From contig JAKORH010000120.1 of NCBI GenBank assembly GCA_029777935.1, forward strand, positions 1-7,999: DNA of 7,999 bases, in the 5' to 3' direction. The notes below the pieces were generated by a model. The model searched no databases. It saw only the letters and a list, made by a program, of their open reading frames with translations, and had not been told where the DNA came from. A program made the position numbers and the translations under genes. This document shows positions 6,084 through 7,999 of the stretch, piece after piece (positions within the stretch are counted from its first letter, which is position 1; every line of letters begins with the position of its first letter). The stretch comes from Pseudomonadota bacterium. GTDB lineage: Bacteria > Pseudomonadota > Gammaproteobacteria > Burkholderiales > Burkholderiaceae.

Positions 6084-6516
6084 GGCTGAACGGGAAAGCA
6101 GCGCGGGCGCTGCCGCCCTTCGAGCACTCGACGTAGCCGTACGGCAGCACGCGCACGCAGGCCGAGCCGTCCGTGTTGTGCCAGGTTTCGTAGCGCACGG
6201 GTCCGGACATCGGCGGCGGAAGGTCGCGCTCGAGCACTTCGCGCAGCGTTGGCTGCTGCACGCGCCGGCCTTCGATCACGATCTCGTCGAGCCACTGCGG
6301 TTCGCCGCGGCGGCGCGCATCGAGGTCGCCGCGCGCGTGGTCGAGCGACCTTTGCGGCGGGTCGTTTGCCGTCACGGCCGGCGGAGCGCACTTCACGATG
6401 ACCGCCGAGCCGCAGTCGCGCCAGTGCTCGGCCGTACGCTGCTCGGTCGCCGCCGGTTGCGCACCGGAAGCGGCGCTCAGCACCGCTATCGCCGCGCCAG
6501 CAGCAAGGCGGGCCAC
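6079..6516 (-). CDS. Hypothetical exported protein with four cysteines
   Basis: I do not recognise this family. From GTG at 6516 the product is 145 residues. It starts with a short signal-peptide-like segment (MARLAAGAAIAVLSAASGAQ) with a likely cut after A19. The mature part is hydrophilic, with cysteines at 35, 43, 120 and 131 that could form two disulfides in the periplasm. It also has a Pro/Arg-rich middle, a DEIVIEGRR stretch (77–85), and a C-terminal Y..W.....G..C...PYGYVEC motif (109–131). Third codon positions are strongly G/C on this strand, unlike a shadow frame. GTG at 6522 and 6537 are alternative starts; the longer open frame up to 6645 is Arg-rich and not credible. It overlaps the end of the preceding small membrane protein gene by about 31 bases, which suggests co-transcription. 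It ends five bases from the yidC stop. Confidence 0.6.
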   Translation of the reverse strand: MARLAAGAAIAVLSAASGAQPAATEQRTAEHWRDCGSAVIVKCAPPAVTANDPPQRSLDHARGDLDARRRGEPQWLDEIVIEGRRVQQPTLREVLERDLPPPMSGPVRYETWHNTDGSACVRVLPYGYVECSKGGSARAAFPFSR

Positions 6517-6773
6517 GCCCACAGCGACAGCGTCCACGAGACGATCCGCCCTGGCGTCAGCGGCTGCGTTTCGCCGCCGGCGGCGAGACGGAACACGACG
6601 ACCGCGCCGGCCACCACGTAGCACATCAGCCCCGTGTAGACCCACGCGCGGCCGGCGTAGTCGAGCGGCAGTGCGCCACCGATCAGCGCCGCGATTGCCA
6701 GCGAGATCACGACCGCGATCAGCACGCTCGCCAGCGGGCGCGCGATGCGCAGCAGCGGATCTTCGGGCGGCAT
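6486..6773 (-). CDS. Hypothetical small inner-membrane protein (about three membrane segments)
   Basis: I do not recognise this family. The 95-residue product from ATG at 6773 has three hydrophobic stretches: about 14–36 (LASVLIAVVISLAIAALIGG), 45–66 (a VYTGLMCYVVAGAVVVF-type segment) and 78–93 (VSWTLSLWAWPALLLA). Short charged or polar loops separate them, with an R..RR positive C-terminus. The clean hydrophobic pattern and the codon preference support real coding. No clear ribosome binding site precedes the ATG. The frame stays open to 7034, but that extension runs into mnmE and is Arg/Ala-rich nonsense. It is divergent from mnmE (38-bp gap) and overlaps the exported-protein gene downstream, so the pair may form a small operon with a membrane or envelope role. 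That role is an inference from position and topology only. Confidence 0.6.
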   Translation of the reverse strand: MPPEDPLLRIARPLASVLIAVVISLAIAALIGGALPLDYAGRAWVYTGLMCYVVAGAVVVFRLAAGGETQPLTPGRIVSWTLSLWAWPALLLARR

Positions 6774-6811
6774 CCGGGGAAGTGTACGCAGCGCTGTGTT
6801 AGGTTTCAGCG

Positions 6812-7999
6812 ATGACTTCGGACCGCGACCCCATCGTTGCGATCGCCACGCCGCCGGGGCGCGGCGGCATCGGCATCGTGCGCGCCTCGGGCGCCGACCT
6901 GGCGCCGCTTGTCGATGCTGTGCTTGGCAGCGAGCGCGCCACGCGGCTGGTGCCACGCCACGCGACGCTGGCGCGCTTTGTCGACGCGCGCGGCGATCCG
7001 ATCGACGAAGGCATCGCACTGCTGTTTCCGGCACCGCATTCGTACACTGGGGAAACCGTGCTCGAACTGCACGGCCACGGCGGTCCGGTCGTGATGCAAC
7101 TGCTGCTCGCGCGCTGCCTCGAGGCGGGGCGCGCGATCGGACTGCGCGTGGCCGAACCCGGCGAGTTCACGCGGCGCGCCTTCCTGAACGATCGGCTCGA
7201 TCTGGCGCAGGCCGAGGCGGTCGCCGACCTAATCGACGCCTCGACGGCGGCGGCCGCGCGCTCGGCGAGCCGGTCGCTTGCCGGTGAGTTCTCGCGCCGC
7301 GTGCATGCGCTCGTCGAGGCGCTGATCGAACTGCGCACGCTGGTCGAGGCCACGCTCGATTTCCCCGACGAGGAGATCGATTTCCTCGAGGCGTCGAATG
7401 CGCGCGAGCGCCTGGCCGACATTCGCGCGCAGCTCGACGAACTGCTGCGCCGCTCGCGCCAGGGCGCATTGCTGCGCGCCGGGCTCGCCGTGGTGCTGGT
7501 CGGTGCGCCCAACGTCGGCAAGTCGAGCCTGCTGAACGCGCTCGCCGGCGAGGAGGTCGCGATCGTGACCGCGGTGCCCGGCACCACGCGCGACCGCATC
7601 CGGCAGACGATCGAGGCAAGCGGCATTCCGCTGCACATGATCGACACCGCCGGTGTGCGCGACACGACCGACGAAGTCGAACGGATCGGCATCGAGCGCA
7701 CGCTGGCGGAAGTCGAGCGCGCCGACGTCGTGCTGCATCTGGTCGATGCGACGCAGCCCGCGAGCGACGCCGACGTGCTGGCGCGCGTACGCGCGCGCAT
7801 CGGCGCGCACGTGCCGCTGCTCACCGTGATCAACAAGATCGATCTGGCCGGCGCCGCGCCGCGTGTCGACGACGACTGCGTCTACCTGTCGGCGCTGACC
7901 GGCGCCGGCATCGCCGGCCTGCGCGCCGAGCTGCTGCGCGTGGCCGGCTGGGACAGCGCGGCGCCCGGGGAATCGGTGTTCCTCGCGCGCGAGCGGCAC
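6812..7999 (+). CDS. mnmE: tRNA uridine-5-carboxymethylaminomethyl modification GTPase MnmE (3' end missing)
   Basis: MnmE, with MnmG, modifies U34 in the anticodon of several tRNAs, using GTP hydrolysis and a folate-derived one-carbon unit. The 396 visible codons cover most of a protein that usually has about 450–460 residues; the C-terminal CxGK active-site end lies outside the window. The N-terminal folate-binding domain begins [19 protein letters not shown] (6–24) and contains [15 protein letters not shown] and [10 protein letters not shown]. The embedded GTPase domain has G1 GAPNVGKS (231–238), the TTRD motif of G2 (258–261), G3 DTAG (278–281) and G4 NKID (341–344). ATG 6812 is the start before the conserved sequence; AGG at 6801–6803 is a modest ribosome binding site. 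mnmE normally follows yidC directly; here two opposite-strand genes separate them, so it probably needs its own promoter. Confidence 0.97.
   Translation, partial: MTSDRDPIVAIATPPGRGGIGIVRASGADLAPLVDAVLGSERATRLVPRHATLARFVDARGDPIDEGIALLFPAPHSYTGETVLELHGHGGPVVMQLLLARCLEAGRAIGLRVAEPGEFTRRAFLNDRLDLAQAEAVADLIDASTAAAARSASRSLAGEFSRRVHALVEALIELRTLVEATLDFPDEEIDFLEASNARERLADIRAQLDELLRRSRQGALLRAGLAVVLVGAPNVGKSSLLNALAGEEVAIVTAVPGTTRDRIRQTIEASGIPLHMIDTAGVRDTTDEVERIGIERTLAEVERADVVLHLVDATQPASDADVLARVRARIGAHVPLLTVINKIDLAGAAPRVDDDCVYLSALTGAGIAGLRAELLRVAGWDSAAPGESVFLARERH

Noticed and set aside
4832..6391. 519-codon minus-strand frame opposite yidC
   Set aside because: Shadow of yidC, rich in Arg/His/Leu, without recognisable motifs.
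4369..6621. 750-codon plus-strand frame overlapping yidC
   Set aside because: Arg/Ala/Gly-rich out-of-frame reading of yidC continuing through the antisense of the next gene; no domains.
6774..6811. Promoter pair in the 38-bp gap between the small membrane gene and mnmE
   Set aside because: No convincing -35/-10 pair could be read on either strand; promoters may lie inside the flanking genes.
6799..7836. 345-codon minus-strand frame opposite mnmE
   Set aside because: Ser/Arg/Ala-rich mirror of the MnmE GTPase coding sequence, whose G1–G4 motifs are clear.

Overview
The window is a bacterial chromosome-origin locus. Gene order is gyrB (5' end only) – dnaN – dnaA on the minus strand, then a roughly 585-bp non-coding region, then rpmH – rnpA – yidD – yidC on the plus strand. 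Two small unknown genes on the minus strand follow, then mnmE, which runs off the right edge. The DNA is visibly very G+C-rich, with strong G/C third-position preference. The order rpmH–rnpA–yidD–yidC–mnmE beside dnaA–dnaN–gyrB, and the look of DnaA, L34 and YidC, suggest a high-GC betaproteobacterium (Burkholderiales/Rhodocyclales-like). This placement is an inference from protein appearance only; no database search was possible.

Left part (1–2907, minus strand): dnaA, dnaN and gyrB form the replication-initiation operon, covering the initiator, the sliding clamp and the gyrase B subunit. dnaN and gyrB are 19 bp apart. The 232-bp gap between dnaA and dnaN carries five DnaA-box-like 9-mers.

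Centre (2908–3492): this region holds a second DnaA-box cluster (3264–3327) with a consensus TGTGGATAA box beside a short AT-rich stretch, three inverted repeats in what would be the dnaA leader, and a good sigma-70-type promoter for rpmH. The two box clusters flanking dnaA look like a bipartite replication origin. In both, same-orientation boxes are spaced close to whole helical turns.

Right part (3493–6073, plus strand): L34 (rpmH), the RNase P protein (rnpA), the membrane insertion factor YidD and the insertase YidC are tightly packed. rnpA overlaps yidD by four bases. rnpA is unusual because no ATG, GTG or TTG lies between the rpmH stop and a point deep inside the conserved domain. The best-placed start is an ACG with a good ribosome binding site.

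Far right (6079–7999): between yidC and mnmE sit two overlapping minus-strand genes, a 95-residue multi-span membrane protein and an exported four-cysteine protein. Neither is recognised. mnmE (tRNA U34-modification GTPase) reads divergently from them. No mobile element, CRISPR array, tRNA or rRNA gene was seen.
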